Of a DNA stretch of 64,000 nucleotides, positions 43,423-51,209 are shown in pieces. Numbering within the stretch: position 1 is the stretch's first letter; every line of letters starts with the position of its first letter. Source of the stretch: Elusimicrobiota bacterium (GTDB lineage Bacteria > Elusimicrobiota > Elusimicrobia > FEN-1173); the NCBI GenBank assembly GCA_016715645.1, contig JADJZR010000007.1, forward strand, positions 141,994-205,993, in the 5' to 3' direction. Under the pieces are notes generated by a model that did no database searches, was not told the DNA's origin, and saw nothing but the letters and a program-made list of their open reading frames with translations. The position numbers and the translations under genes were made by a program.

Positions 43423-43495
43423 GGTCGCCCGTTTTATCGATGAGCACGTTCCCTTCTCCATTTTTTCCCATTCTAGAAGACATACCCTTCCCCAC

Positions 43496-43807
43496 CTAGA
43501 AATGAATTCTTTCAATCGTCTTTCCCACTCGATCTACCAATTCCCATTGCTTGTTCCTGAGGTCCTTTGCCGAGATGGTTTCGCCCTTGGCAGGAGCAAG
43601 GGGCATATCATGAAATGATCCCATCCCAACAAGTGATTTTTTTATCTCAAGAATCGTGCTTTCAATTTCTTTTGGGCGAAGATTTTCTGATCCGAGCGCA
43701 GTGCACCTGTCCTTATACCAAACAGCATGTTTCCGGAAAGTGGTCTTTTCAAGAAGCAAACAGATCTCTTGAACTTCTTGGATAAGGTGTTCCAACTCTT
43801 GGTTCAT
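43496..43807 (-). CDS. Possible immunity protein for the large exported toxin-like protein
   Basis: The 103-residue protein is predicted to be helical (LEHLIQEVQEICLLLEKTTFRKHAVWYKDRC) and has no export signal. Its ATG overlaps the stop of the large toxin-like gene (ATGA). A small cytosolic protein encoded directly after a large secreted one is the classic layout of a toxin-immunity pair. No family is recognised, so the role rests on layout. Confidence 0.5.
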   Translation of the reverse strand: MNQELEHLIQEVQEICLLLEKTTFRKHAVWYKDRCTALGSENLRPKEIESTILEIKKSLVGMGSFHDMPLAPAKGETISAKDLRNKQWELVDRVGKTIERIHF

Positions 43808-46485
43808 TTCAAATTCACCTCTTCGATGAATTTTAAAACATCGCCCGGTTGAACATCTTTTGGAAACAAAACTTGATAACCAGTCCCGTCTTTAACTTTC
43901 CCATAATAAACGGTCACGTCCTTTGTGAACTCAAATGTCCGTCGAACAGAATTTGGGTTATTAAATTTCTCGATATTGAAAGAAGATTCGGTTCCAATCT
44001 TCGTCATCGTTTTTCTTGTGCCCATCCACGGACCAGGGTCACTGATTGTTTCTTCGGGAACCCATGGGGATCTATGTAAGCGATCCCCTACCCTAAAAGT
44101 TCGTGGGCGCACCCCGTCAAATGCCTCTCGATATTCTGGAGAAAGCCGTGGCAAGTTATTCCTCACAAGGAGTGGAGGTTCGCTACCGCCAAAGACTCGT
44201 ACAAATCCACCGTCATTTTCCACAAGCTGTTTAGCACTTCCGAAAATATTCTTGGCAACGCCCCAAGCGGACTGTGCTTTGGATAAAATTATTCTTGAGA
44301 TCGAGCTTTCCGCCGCCTTAACCGTTTCGCTATTCCCAACCTTGGCCGCAACTAGAAAACTTGTTACGGCCGCGTAAGCAGTGGAGGCTTCTTTATTTAC
44401 CCCCACATATTCCAAGACATTTTTAACTACGTAGGTGGTCCCGACTGCCGCCCCTGTGGTGATTGTTGCCGTCACGGCGAAATACGCCAGTCCGGCGGTT
44501 CCAACAGCCGCCGCACCTGTTTGGGCGAATTTGGCTTCTCCTAAGTAAAACTTCCCCACGGCCTCGCCTGTCTTCGGATATTTTTCCGCAAGTTTTTCCA
44601 TGCCCATTACATTGAAGAAGGCCGCGTCTGTGGCGCGATTGACTAGGTTTTTGCTGGTGTCGTAAGTCTTTTGGAGAGGGTCCGCTAAGGCACGTTTTTG
44701 ATTATAGAGCGCGTCATTGGGCACCGCGCCGAGGATCTTGTCTCTCATGGCCATCATCTGGGCGCCCAGTTTTCCCCCTTGCTCTGGGGTCATCGCCCCT
44801 GCACTCACGAGGCTCTTAATTCCTGCGAGCGCTTTGTCCGTTTGTTGGCACACCACGGCTTTCTGGTCTGGGAAATACGTGGCCGCCCGGTGGGCCAATT
44901 CCTGATCTGGGACCGGAGCTTCTGTCTTTAAGCGGTCTGCGTCGATATGGGGGAGCATGGAAACAAGTTCGTTCGTAACCCCACGCATACCACGTTGAAC
45001 CTCACGGAAGGATTCTGCTTGGGTTTCGAGACCCTGGGTCTTTTGTGTTAAGACATCCTGTCTCTGTTGGAGATTTTGGAGGGGTTCCTTTACGTTGTCA
45101 TAAGATACGTTTTCTACCGATTGGGAGAGGTTTAGACTGCCTTGACGAATGTCTCCGGCTTCTTTTGAAAGGTTCTTGAAGTCGTCTTTGAATTCAAAAT
45201 TGAGAGTAGCCTCTAAACCTGTCTGTTGGGAAACGGTTTTAAAGAATTGGCTTACCGCACTGCTTCGGGCAGAGAGGTCCCGTTCAACGTTCGATATCTT
45301 GGAAAAGTTGGCGGAACTCGTTGCGTCCAGGGCGTTGACCCCCTTCTCTATCCCGCTGATTTCGAGAGGGGCTTGGGTCCTGCTGACGAAGACCCGTTTG
45401 TCCCCCTTTTCAACCACGGCGCTATTCAACTCCATCACGGCCGCTTTGACCATGAACGTCGCACGGGCTAGGCTGGCCGGTCCTGACATATCCAGTGTCC
45501 CGGCCATGGCGCTGTCCAACTGAACTTGCGCCCCTTTGAATTGGAATTTCCCTACGGTCCCTTCTGGGGTGTTGACCGTGCCCTTAAACATCATATCCCC
45601 GCCCACAATCTTTCCGAATCCTTCGATATTTAATGGGGCTTGGATCTTTAACGGCGTTTCTTTGGCCATTAGGGAGAAGTCTAGCCCAATCGGTTTGACT
45701 TTCCCGGCGTCGTCGGCGAACCGGACGGGGAAATCGGCGCCGTCCGCCCTCGTGATTCCCCCTAAGTTCGGGGCATAGGTGGTTCCCTCAATCAACCGAA
45801 GGTTGTTCCCCTCCACTTTAAACTTTGATCCCGGTTCCCATGTTTGGCCTAAGGCGACGGTTTTCCCCCGCTGGGTTTCCAAGATCCCTGGAGCCATTTC
45901 CTGGAGGTTCTTAAAGGAACCCAAGAGATTTTGAGCCTGGGGGGTCGTTATAGGGACCTCCTTCTTGGTCGTCCCGAACATCTTTTGGACAACGGCCACG
46001 ATCCCATCACCGATTTTCCTGAACGCTGAGGAAATGGCAAACCCGATGCCTTTGAACACTTGCCCCACGTTTTCCATAAACGTGGGTTTTTGGACGGGAG
46101 TAAAACTATCCAGTTTGACGAGGGCTTTGGTCGTGATCTCCGGAGCTTTGACGGGCGGGGAATACTGGAATTGAATGGTGGGTTGGTAGGTTAAGTTTAA
46201 CTTAGGAGCGGTATACCGGCTCGAATCAAAATATTGGACGGGCGGCGCAGTAAAACTTTGAATCCGCGCGTTCATCCTCTGCATTTGGAGATCAAAAGAT
46301 TGGGCGGAATATCCGCCCTGAGAACCATAGTTATTACCGAACATGTTGTTGTTCGTCTGATAATCGTCATTGTTCCGAGCGAAGACGGGGACGGCCTCTA
46401 AACTAACGAGGGCCATGCAAAGAGCCACGGAAACAATTTTTGGTAGGAAGAATCGAAAGGAGGAGAACTTTGGGGCTAGGCGCAT
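43804..46485 (-). CDS. Large exported protein with toxin-like layout
   Basis: The 893-residue protein has an N-terminal signal (FFLPKIVSVALCMALVSLEAVPVFA) and an asparagine/glutamine-rich stretch (about 35-75). A long beta-rich and coiled region with filter- or scaffold-like sequence follows (residues 200-500). Near residue 660 come alanine/glycine-rich hydrophobic segments (TGAAAVGTAGLAYFAVTATITTGAAVG), then a compact C-terminal domain of about 130 residues (FRVGDRLHRSPWVPEETISDPGPWM, VTVYYGKVKDGTGYQVLFP). Signal, filament-like middle, hydrophobic pre-toxin segment and small C-terminal domain are the layout of polymorphic toxins. The C-terminal enzyme family is not certain. It has its own strong promoter and a likely partner gene. 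Confidence 0.6.
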   Translation of the reverse strand: MRLAPKFSSFRFFLPKIVSVALCMALVSLEAVPVFARNNDDYQTNNNMFGNNYGSQGGYSAQSFDLQMQRMNARIQSFTAPPVQYFDSSRYTAPKLNLTYQPTIQFQYSPPVKAPEITTKALVKLDSFTPVQKPTFMENVGQVFKGIGFAISSAFRKIGDGIVAVVQKMFGTTKKEVPITTPQAQNLLGSFKNLQEMAPGILETQRGKTVALGQTWEPGSKFKVEGNNLRLIEGTTYAPNLGGITRADGADFPVRFADDAGKVKPIGLDFSLMAKETPLKIQAPLNIEGFGKIVGGDMMFKGTVNTPEGTVGKFQFKGAQVQLDSAMAGTLDMSGPASLARATFMVKAAVMELNSAVVEKGDKRVFVSRTQAPLEISGIEKGVNALDATSSANFSKISNVERDLSARSSAVSQFFKTVSQQTGLEATLNFEFKDDFKNLSKEAGDIRQGSLNLSQSVENVSYDNVKEPLQNLQQRQDVLTQKTQGLETQAESFREVQRGMRGVTNELVSMLPHIDADRLKTEAPVPDQELAHRAATYFPDQKAVVCQQTDKALAGIKSLVSAGAMTPEQGGKLGAQMMAMRDKILGAVPNDALYNQKRALADPLQKTYDTSKNLVNRATDAAFFNVMGMEKLAEKYPKTGEAVGKFYLGEAKFAQTGAAAVGTAGLAYFAVTATITTGAAVGTTYVVKNVLEYVGVNKEASTAYAAVTSFLVAAKVGNSETVKAAESSISRIILSKAQSAWGVAKNIFGSAKQLVENDGGFVRVFGGSEPPLLVRNNLPRLSPEYREAFDGVRPRTFRVGDRLHRSPWVPEETISDPGPWMGTRKTMTKIGTESSFNIEKFNNPNSVRRTFEFTKDVTVYYGKVKDGTGYQVLFPKDVQPGDVLKFIEEVNLK

Positions 46486-46522
46486 AGTGGCCTCTTGGTT
46501 AGATCAATTTAGCGACAGGGGT

Positions 46523-46550
46523 ATTTTAGCAATCCCCTGTCAAAAGTCAA
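46523..46550 (-). promoter_or_regulatory. Strong promoter for the toxin-like gene
   Basis: On the minus strand TTGACT (46545-46550) is followed after 16 bp by TAAAAT (46523-46528), with TGC just before the -10 box (extended -10). The gene starts at 46485. The remaining bases up to 46683 show no other feature. Confidence 0.6.
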
Positions 46551-46683
46551 AGGATCATTTCTCCACCTGCTAAGACTATAGATATTTTTATCTTGTGAGT
46601 GGTCTGTTTTTTTCTGGAACTGAATTCATAGGGTTGACTAAAATGATCAAGCCTGAAAGAGAAGGGCGATTAGATGGTGGCCG

Positions 46684-48555
46684 CTATGACGGGATAGAAA
46701 TTAACTCGAAGACGTCTTTAAATTTTAAAGTATGGCTGTCGGGCTTTTTATTGTCGGGCAATTCCGCTACCTTCAATTTCAGGGGCATCGGGGTTGCAAT
46801 TCCACTAAAAATGCAGGTCCCGACGGCAAGGGTTGGAATGGATTCTTCCGATATCTTATCGATGTATGAAACAGCTTTGCCGATCGTCTGAAGATCTTTC
46901 TCGTTGATCAGCTGATGGATGAAGTAATTGTGCGCCTGAGAAATTATCGTTTCGGATATGTCGTTCGGCCTCTGGCTCGAAATCGTCAAGAACACCCCAT
47001 ACTTACGTCCCTCTTTGATGATCTCCTCGAATGTTTCGAGTCGATAGTCCTTCCAATCTTCAGTTTCCCTGAAAGAAGTTTTCGATAGGATGTTGTGTGC
47101 CTCATCGATAATGATGTTCAGGGTTTTCTTATTGTCCTTTTTTTTGTGCGAGTTGTAGATGTTCTTCGCAAGTAACATGGGAATGGTCTTGCGCATGTCG
47201 AGGCTCACATCGTGAAGGTTCACAATCACGCAATTGTTGTCTTGCCAAAACCTAGGGGAATCCTCTACTTGAAAAGTGCGCTCAATACTGACCTGCTTGG
47301 CTTTGAATCGATTGATTACAGGATAAATATGGTCGTTCTGAACCTTGTATCGATATAGATCATCCGCGAGTTGCAAGAGGAGAAAAACCAGAAAGCAGTT
47401 TAGCGGCCTGATTCCGATGATGGCGGTTTCATTTATGACATTGCTTGTAGCTTTGTAAATCACGGTGTTTTCTATTTCTGCCGGGCAACTGGAAAAATAA
47501 TATGATAGCCCGTTTTCTTTCCTTAAAAATGTTTCGTTTTTATTGTGAAACTCAATGTCATCTCTCAAGCTGGTTGCAGTCTCATCGAACATCTCGATGA
47601 TCTCTTCAATGTAATCAAGGAGCTTGTAGGCAACGTCCTTGTTGGCCATAACCAAGATATCTTTGATTTTATTCTGAACAATGGCTCGCAGGTAATTGCC
47701 GAAGAGATCTTTACTTCTGGCGTCGCGGTATCTCTTGAGGGCGCGTTTGAGAAAGGGTTTCTGTGTTTTGTCCGTCGCTTCAACCAATACGGACAACGTC
47801 TCGCTGTCAAACAACTCCTCAAAGGACACCGGCAACTTATCCCCGGTTTCATCGTCCGTTTTCAGGTTGTAGATGGTTTTATTTGGTGTGATACAGTCGG
47901 GTTTCGTGTATTCGCCGTTAAAATCAAAAAACAGAAAATAGCACCCTGTTTTGAATCCAGATTTTCCACCGCACACGTCGAAGAGGCCTTGGTATAGAGC
48001 TGCCACAGTGTTTGACTTACCGCTACCGGTATTCCCGAATATGGCCAAATGACTGTTAAAAATACCGTCGATTGGCAAATCGACCGAGACTTCTTCAATC
48101 GCCGTTCTTGCCACGGAGATGTGTAGGCTGGAATCACTTCTTATCAGCCTGTGGATGCTCTGTATTTTGTCTTGGGTTAGAACAAACGCCTCATTGCCGA
48201 TGAGAGGCAACTCTTTGATGCCACCGACAAAACAGCTTTTCGTATCTATGTAGCCGACAAGACTTATGGTTAGGGTTCGTCGGTTTCTGTCCACGACTTG
48301 ATATTGGTTGGGTTCGCCTTTCCAAGCGCTGGAGTCTTCGAGCAACCGTTCGCCGTCCACTTTCCCGATGATGCTGGAGAATCCTTTCCTGATTTCGACA
48401 TATCCACCGACAGAAACGTTTTTTACGACATCTCCGTCAAAAAGCAAATCCGATGAGTTCTTGTTCTTGTCGACCTTAATGCTGACGGTCCGTCCCTCAA
48501 TTCCAGAAACCTCTCCGATGCGAAGGACGGCATCTCTCAGGAGACTGTTGTTCAT
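46684..48555 (-). CDS. HerA-type ATPase of a SIR2-HerA defence pair
   Basis: The 623-residue ATPase of the HerA/FtsK group has an N-terminal HAS barrel (residues 1-150: RIGEVSGIEGRTVSIKVDKN, GGYVEIRKGFSSIIGKVDG). Walker A is LAIFGNTGSGKSNTVAALYQGL near residue 170, with FFDFNGEY, and Walker B TLNIIIDEAHNILSK near residue 480. Then comes LTISSQRPNDISETIISQAHNYFIHQL. HerA hexamers pair with a SIR2 partner as an anti-phage system reported as SIR2-HerA (Nezha); the pairing here is direct, with the ATG overlapping the SIR2 stop. The DNA is low in G+C, unlike the host. Confidence 0.85.
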   Translation of the reverse strand: MNNSLLRDAVLRIGEVSGIEGRTVSIKVDKNKNSSDLLFDGDVVKNVSVGGYVEIRKGFSSIIGKVDGERLLEDSSAWKGEPNQYQVVDRNRRTLTISLVGYIDTKSCFVGGIKELPLIGNEAFVLTQDKIQSIHRLIRSDSSLHISVARTAIEEVSVDLPIDGIFNSHLAIFGNTGSGKSNTVAALYQGLFDVCGGKSGFKTGCYFLFFDFNGEYTKPDCITPNKTIYNLKTDDETGDKLPVSFEELFDSETLSVLVEATDKTQKPFLKRALKRYRDARSKDLFGNYLRAIVQNKIKDILVMANKDVAYKLLDYIEEIIEMFDETATSLRDDIEFHNKNETFLRKENGLSYYFSSCPAEIENTVIYKATSNVINETAIIGIRPLNCFLVFLLLQLADDLYRYKVQNDHIYPVINRFKAKQVSIERTFQVEDSPRFWQDNNCVIVNLHDVSLDMRKTIPMLLAKNIYNSHKKKDNKKTLNIIIDEAHNILSKTSFRETEDWKDYRLETFEEIIKEGRKYGVFLTISSQRPNDISETIISQAHNYFIHQLINEKDLQTIGKAVSYIDKISEESIPTLAVGTCIFSGIATPMPLKLKVAELPDNKKPDSHTLKFKDVFELISIPS

Positions 48556-49637
48556 TTTGAGGTGCTCCCCGCCTTAGCGGGGGTAATTTCCGAAGGAGGC
48601 AACATGGCCATCAGAGCATTGAACTTTTGAAATTCAATCGGATCGGTTTCCGAATACACGATCTCGACATTATTGAATGATTGGAACTTATTCTTGAATC
48701 CACCTACCTCGTCCTTTGAGTGGCTGAATATTACGACTTTAAGGGTCGGATTCTTCAGGGCACGTCGGGTGATCTCTAAAAGATGTTCGTCAGAAAAGGA
48801 AAATCCTTCGACAATTAGGATGGTGTTTTCTCTATCGAGCGTATTGGCATAAACCCTCAAAAGGTCATAGTAGGTTTGCTTCAGAAGAGTATCTTTCAGC
48901 TTTTCCTTCGTCGGAAGAACGATGGAAAACTTTTGATTGAAGGTTTCAATTTGATCGTATTTGTCGCTGGCCGAAATTTCGTTATATTTCTTCAACTGAT
49001 CATCAAAATGATCCGTAGAGAACAATATTTCCCTGCCCGAAGTGTTCCAACTTAAAGAACCGTGCAACTTCACCAAATTAATCGACGGCAATTCGACTTG
49101 ATAGTTGTACACTGTTCCGTTGTTGTACATCGTGTTAAAATATTCTGATGAGGAGAATTTAAAAGAACCCATCAGTGTAGGACACCGTTTGAAGCCGTCG
49201 TTCAGACGTACCGGAGTGTCGAGTCCTTCAAATGCTCTCTCGATGAATAAATCGTAGTTCGTGGAAAAGATCGTCGCTTGTCTTGTGAGGATGTTGCTCT
49301 TGCGTTCAATCAATATTTGAGAGAGGACTTCAAGGAATTGACGATGAAGTTCAATAGCCGTTTTGACAGGATCAGATGGAGAAGGCTTACTCATTTCTGC
49401 GGTAGACTCAAGAAACGGTCTTAGGAATTGGAACAGGCGTTTTTCCGCTTCTTGATTCTTTTTGTCCGTAATTAGTTTTTGAATCTCATTCTCGATGTTG
49501 CCAAGCGGTGGTATGGCCGATTTCCCGCATCCCGAACCGATAAGAAAATTAATGTTGGCCGATTGGACCGCTTTTCGAAGCCCCTCTATTATCCGGTCGT
49601 TTTCTGCTGGGCAGCTAATCTGAAAAAGTTTTGCCAT
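48552..49637 (-). CDS. SIR2-domain protein of a SIR2-HerA defence pair
   Basis: The 361-residue protein has the SIR2 fold of defence-type NAD hydrolases: FLIGSGCGKSAIPPLGNIENEI near residue 30 (NAD-binding GxG), IFSTNYDLFIERAFEG near residue 145 (TNYD motif), and LVKLHGSLSW near residue 190 (active-site histidine). The late glycine-rich stretch is VEGFSFSDEH. It should deplete NAD+ when activated by infection, with HerA as its partner. The ATG has AAGGAG upstream and starts a two-gene operon. Confidence 0.85.
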   Translation of the reverse strand: MAKLFQISCPAENDRIIEGLRKAVQSANINFLIGSGCGKSAIPPLGNIENEIQKLITDKKNQEAEKRLFQFLRPFLESTAEMSKPSPSDPVKTAIELHRQFLEVLSQILIERKSNILTRQATIFSTNYDLFIERAFEGLDTPVRLNDGFKRCPTLMGSFKFSSSEYFNTMYNNGTVYNYQVELPSINLVKLHGSLSWNTSGREILFSTDHFDDQLKKYNEISASDKYDQIETFNQKFSIVLPTKEKLKDTLLKQTYYDLLRVYANTLDRENTILIVEGFSFSDEHLLEITRRALKNPTLKVVIFSHSKDEVGGFKNKFQSFNNVEIVYSETDPIEFQKFNALMAMLPPSEITPAKAGSTSK

Positions 49638-49701
49638 ATCGAGAAACTCCTTAAAAAAATTACTCTATCACAATTTCCTCCCTTGTTAATTTCCCATTAA
49701 T

Positions 49702-49791
49702 TGGCGGAGGGGGAGGGATTCGAACCCCCGGCACCCTTGCGAGCACACCGGTTTTCAAGACCGGCCCCTTCAACCTCTCGGGCACCCCTCC
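49702..49791 (-). tRNA. tRNA-Ser(UGA), complete, carried inside the element
   Basis: The 90-nt gene includes encoded CCA. The acceptor stem GGAGGGG/CCCCTCC is perfect. The D arm is CCCGAGAGGTTGAAGGG. The anticodon stem CCGGT/ACCGG is perfect around the loop CTTGAAA, with anticodon TGA. An 18-nt variable arm and a T arm GGGGGTTCGAATCCCTC follow. It differs from the split host tRNA at 4 of the first 39 positions, and its acceptor strands pair with each other rather than with the split halves. It lies between the SIR2 gene and the Mrr-type nuclease gene, so it belongs to the element. Confidence 0.95.
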
Positions 49792-49819
49792 AAAAATTAG
49801 ATTCATCAGTTTTGAAATT

Positions 49820-50839
49820 TTATTCCTCTTCGTTTTCATCAACACTTTCAGGCACATACACATGCTTGAGAGGAATCATCGCTTTGTACTTAGAGTCAAA
49901 CGAGTCATAGTGATGAAAAATGAGTGAGACTAAATCCTCACCGTCAATCAGCCGAATATTGCTTTTGTTCCGAACGAAAGTGACCGCCTGATTTGTGAAT
50001 GTTCCCAGAGTCACTACCATCCCAAATTCATCCTTTTCAACAATTCCATTGAGTTGGGAGATTATCGGTTCTCCGATGTTCCCTTCGCCGCTCTTCACTT
50101 GAACTTTGATCAAAGGCTTCTCAAATCCCAATTCATCTTTATGCGCAATAATGTCAACCCCTCCATCAGGCCCTGCCGGTGATACTCGTGTGCGATATCC
50201 CATAGCGTTGAGAAGATGTGCAACAAACTCTGCAAGTCCGTGGCCTTTCAATTCTTGAGCCAGTTTCTTGATAACGAAATCTCTGGTGTTCTGTTCGATT
50301 TCTTCAAAGACGTAAGAGACCGTAACGTCCTCTTGAACAGGTGGAGCCATCGCCTTTCCTTCAATCGCCCCCAGAAATTCTTCGTTGTATGTCTTTACTT
50401 GGAAAAAGCTCATCGCCGACCCAATCTCATACAACGCCCCTTGTGAAAAGCGGGAACGTGGATAGGCCTTTATCCATTTGACTGCTCGTTGCTGGGGATA
50501 GCCCGGTTCTGTCTTTGGATCAAATTTGTAGGGGCCAATTATTTCGCCAATATGAACTTGGCGATCCTGTTTGGAGGGGTAAACAATAACGTCACCGGCT
50601 TTCATATCATGGGCAAATCGAAAGAGTTGGCCTGCGGCCACTGGAAAATATCCTTTCTTCCGTTCCGGCATGACTTCCTGTAGTTTTTGTTTGAACGCTT
50701 CACGATCAGCAGGCAATAGGCCAATATCGCCGACTTTGACCCATGCGAGTGCTACTACGTCCTTTTTTAGGAAAAGACCATCGGCATCCCCCGTTTTTCC
50801 TCCGTGGATGCCCCAGACAGTTCTGTCGTTTTTTGCCAT
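49820..50839 (-). CDS. Mrr-type restriction endonuclease-like protein
   Basis: The 339-residue protein has a C-terminal Mrr-like PD-(D/E)XK domain: LAEFVAHLLNAMGYRTRV, then GPDGGVDIIAHKDELGFE, then LIKVQVKSGEGNIGEP (the D...QxK catalytic pattern), then GMVVTLGTFTNQAV. The N-terminal 170 residues (TVWGIHGGKTGDADGLF, AGDVIVYPSKQDRQVHIGEIIGPY) resemble EVE/PUA-like domains that read modified bases or nucleotides. This combination fits a type IV restriction enzyme that cuts modified DNA. It is the last gene before the element end and completes a defence-rich cargo. Confidence 0.78.
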   Translation of the reverse strand: MAKNDRTVWGIHGGKTGDADGLFLKKDVVALAWVKVGDIGLLPADREAFKQKLQEVMPERKKGYFPVAAGQLFRFAHDMKAGDVIVYPSKQDRQVHIGEIIGPYKFDPKTEPGYPQQRAVKWIKAYPRSRFSQGALYEIGSAMSFFQVKTYNEEFLGAIEGKAMAPPVQEDVTVSYVFEEIEQNTRDFVIKKLAQELKGHGLAEFVAHLLNAMGYRTRVSPAGPDGGVDIIAHKDELGFEKPLIKVQVKSGEGNIGEPIISQLNGIVEKDEFGMVVTLGTFTNQAVTFVRNKSNIRLIDGEDLVSLIFHHYDSFDSKYKAMIPLKHVYVPESVDENEEE

Positions 50840-50996
50840 TGCTCTTTACCCCTTCTCTGGTTCGTAAGTCGATCGGGACTTTACAACCCTTTACAACCGA
50901 CTTTACAGCCACAAGACGTAAACCGGTATCACTCGGTAATACAGCGTATCAAATCTCTGGACGGGAAAACGTGGTTTATTGGGGTTCTTGGGTTGC

Positions 50997-51003
50997 TTTC
51001 AAG
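50997..51003. other. Attachment-site core, far end
   Basis: This is the second copy of the 7-bp core CTTGAAA (minus strand). On the chromosome side it is preceded by CGCCGGT of the tRNA, and on the element side it is followed by GCAACCC. Confidence 0.75.
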
Positions 51004-51035
51004 ACCGGCGCCTTCAACCACTCGGCCATCCCTCC
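50997..51035 (-). pseudogene. 5' half of a split tRNA-Ser(UGA)
   Basis: Read on the minus strand this is GGAGGGATGGCCGAGTGG through the D arm and CCGGT stem to the anticodon loop CTTGAAA, 39 nt; then the sequence changes to GCAACCCAAG of the element. The acceptor strand GGAGGGA pairs exactly with TCCCTCC at 37182-37188. The two halves give an 87-nt tRNA with perfect acceptor and anticodon stems. The gene is broken in this genome copy. Confidence 0.88.
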
Positions 51036-51092
51036 AGCGGAGCTTTCGGCCCTCTGGGCCGCCGCTGGCACCCTAAGCTCTGTGTGGGTGCC
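51036..51092. repeat. Two hairpins upstream of the split tRNA
   Basis: AGCGG (51036-51040) pairs with CCGCT (51062-51066), with CGGCCC (51047-51052) and GGGCCG (51056-51061) nested around three bases. Right after, GGCACCC (51067-51073) pairs with GGGTGCC (51086-51092). On the minus strand they precede the 5' tRNA half, where its promoter would be. No sigma-70 boxes are recognised. Confidence 0.55.
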
Positions 51093-51119
51093 AAAAACCA
51101 TTAGGTAAAAACCACATAT

Positions 51120-51209
51120 GGAGGGATGCCCAGGATGTGGTTGCCCGGGTCTTCGACCCGTCCCAAACGTGTGCCCAAGGGCACACGGGACCCACTCGGC
51201 CATCCCTCC
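51120..51209. repeat. 90-bp structured element with tRNA-Ser-like ends
   Basis: The ends GGAGGGATG (51120-51128) and CATCCCTCC (51201-51209) pair. Inside are a 9-bp perfect hairpin (CGTGTGCCC, two bases, GGGCACACG) and a 5-bp hairpin with GAA loop. On the minus strand the first 18 nt (GGAGGGATGGCCGAGTGG) equal the start of the split tRNA-Ser, and the total length is that of a tRNA-Ser. The sequence after position 18 no longer matches a tRNA, and there is no anticodon arm. It may be a tRNA-derived repeat or the scar of an older insertion. Confidence 0.5.

Larger units (their letters stand above)
37229..51003. mobile_element. Integrative element inserted in a tRNA-Ser anticodon loop, about 13.8 kb
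   Basis: The ends are defined by a 7-bp direct repeat (TTTCAAG on the plus strand) at 37229-37235 and 50997-51003, each joined to half of the same tRNA-Ser gene. The integrase gene starts the element 55 bp from one end. Cargo in order: integrase, excisionase-like protein, primase-polymerase and helicase-type ATPase, unknown genes, a PD-(D/E)XK-like protein, an XRE regulator, a possible toxin with partner, SIR2-HerA, a complete tRNA-Ser and an Mrr-type nuclease. The DNA is clearly more A/T-rich than the host, especially 41-50 kb. No conjugation genes are seen, so it is probably a satellite-like or self-replicating island rather than a conjugative element. Confidence 0.85.

Noticed and set aside
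37229..49701. An element ending at the complete tRNA-Ser (49702) as the usual restored target
   Set aside because: The displaced 3' half pairs perfectly with the 5' half at 51029-51035 and less well with the complete gene, and the CTTGAAA junction is at 50997. The element therefore extends to about 51003 and the complete tRNA is cargo.
49660..49863. Small coding frame over the tRNA-Ser
   Set aside because: It reads through the tRNA gene (GGVPERLKGPVLKTGVLARVPG is the translated tRNA) and is a common false call.
37229..51003. Integrative conjugative element
   Set aside because: No relaxase, coupling protein or type IV secretion gene is present; the HerA ATPase pairs with SIR2 and is not a conjugation protein.
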